Source of the DNA: Luteimonas marina | Lineage (GTDB): Bacteria > Pseudomonadota > Gammaproteobacteria > Xanthomonadales > Xanthomonadaceae | Assembly: GCF_007859325.1 (NCBI RefSeq) | Contig: NZ_VOHK01000003.1 | Coordinates: forward strand, 124,001 to 188,000 | DNA: 64,000 nt | Reading direction: 5' to 3' | Part shown: piece after piece, positions 63,464 through 64,000 of the stretch | Layout of the letters: each line of letters starts with the position of its first letter | Numbering within the stretch: the first letter of the stretch is position 1 | Notes under the pieces: model-generated | Database searches by the model: none | The model's input: only the letters and a program-made list of their open reading frames with translations | What the model was told of the DNA's origin: nothing | Translations under genes and position numbers: made by a program

Positions 63464-64000
63464 ATGAACTGCGCAGACCTGCAGGCCGAAGCCCTGGCCA
63501 CGTTCGAAGCCCTGTTCGCCGAGGCGCTGGCGGCCGGGGAGCCCGATCGCACCGCGATGACCCTGGCCACCGCCACGCGCGACGGAAAACCGTCCGCGCG
63601 CACGGTGCTGCTCAAGGCGCATGACGCACGCGGCTTCGTGTTCTACACGCACCTGGACGGGCGCAAGGGCCGCGAACTGCAGCGCAATCCGAACGCGGCG
63701 CTGCTGTTCCACTGGCCGCGCGTGCGCAACGGCGTGCAGGTGCGCATCGAGGGTGCGGTGGCGATCGTCGAGGATGCCGAGGCCGATGCCTACTTCGCCT
63801 CGCGGCCGCGCGTCAGCCAGCTCGGCGCATGGGCCTCGAAGCAGTCCGAAACGCTGGAAGCGCGCGAGGCCTTCGACCAGCGCGTCGCCGAACTTGAACG
63901 GGAGTTCGCCGGCCGCGACGTCCCGCGCCCGCCGCGCTGGACCGGCCTGCGCGTGCGCCCGGACCGCGTCGAGTTCTGGTACGGGGCCGAGTTCCGCCTG
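63464..64000 (+). CDS. pdxH: Pyridoxamine 5'-phosphate oxidase (3' end outside window)
   Basis: FMN-dependent oxidation of PNP/PMP to pyridoxal phosphate. 179 codons are visible and the frame is open at the window end. Seen: [52 protein letters not shown] (FMN site), [32 protein letters not shown] and the C-terminal [20 protein letters not shown] 63464. Divergent from the glycerate-kinase-like gene. Confidence 0.95.
   Translation, partial: MNCADLQAEALATFEALFAEALAAGEPDRTAMTLATATRDGKPSARTVLLKAHDARGFVFYTHLDGRKGRELQRNPNAALLFHWPRVRNGVQVRIEGAVAIVEDAEADAYFASRPRVSQLGAWASKQSETLEAREAFDQRVAELEREFAGRDVPRPPRWTGLRVRPDRVEFWYGAEFRL

Overview
The window is 64 kb of a high-GC (roughly 70% by eye), densely packed chromosome from a gammaproteobacterium of the Lysobacteraceae/Xanthomonadaceae (Lysobacter- or Luteimonas-like). 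Pointers are a GTP-type PEP carboxykinase, FadE with an adjacent TetR regulator, a Lys/Ala-rich histone H1-like protein, large TonB-dependent receptors, a met operon behind a SAM-I riboswitch, and many short palindromic intergenic repeats. I see no prophage, insertion sequence, tRNA, rRNA or CRISPR array.

Layout. 1-4 kb: end of a CzcD-type metal exporter, gcvT-gcvH, a long gene-free stretch with a candidate small RNA, and the H1-like gene. 4-18.5 kb: serine hydrolase, LemA with an M48 protease, GMC oxidoreductase, membrane transporter, hotdog protein, fadE/TetR pair, a DUF2145 gene pair and an XRE regulator. 18.5-25 kb: pckG, a TPR/aspartyl-hydroxylase fusion, a small secreted protein, a TPR/2OG-Fe(II) oxygenase gene broken by two lesions, and another small secreted protein. 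25-35.5 kb: TonB-dependent receptor with an outer-membrane protein gene upstream, hslO, mtgA, a GT2 glycosyltransferase with a CBS protein, AsmA-family protein and TrhA. 35.7-45.7 kb: prfC, M23 endopeptidase and a beta-propeller lipoprotein; then the riboswitch-controlled metX-metB-hom operon, sdaA and two small genes. 45.7-56 kb: yceI-cytochrome b561-yceI operon, a giant hybrid sensor kinase, hemE, a WGR-like protein, a coiled-coil/Gly-rich protein, aroK-aroB and dodecin. 56-62.6 kb: a winged-helix/Ser-Thr kinase/TPR protein followed by a run of small exported or membrane proteins. 62.6-64 kb: a glycerate-kinase-like gene and the start of pdxH.

How the genes work together. The clearest pathway unit is hom, metX and metB: aspartate semialdehyde to homoserine, to acyl-homoserine, to cystathionine. 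The three genes overlap by 4 bp at each junction and sit behind one SAM-sensing leader. aroK-aroB is a second coupled pair (shikimate pathway), and yceI-cybB-yceI a third coupled unit.

Most unusual observations: (1) a gap-free duplication, about three-quarters identical over 140 bp and offset by exactly 1030 bp, of the region upstream of the wHTH-kinase gene, in which an 11-bp-phased pair of CTTGAAGG boxes is kept in both copies; (2) the two-lesion TPR-oxygenase pseudogene; (3) a palindrome abutting the -35 box of the riboswitch-controlled met promoter; (4) at least five families of intergenic inverted repeats, one found only between converging genes in this window.
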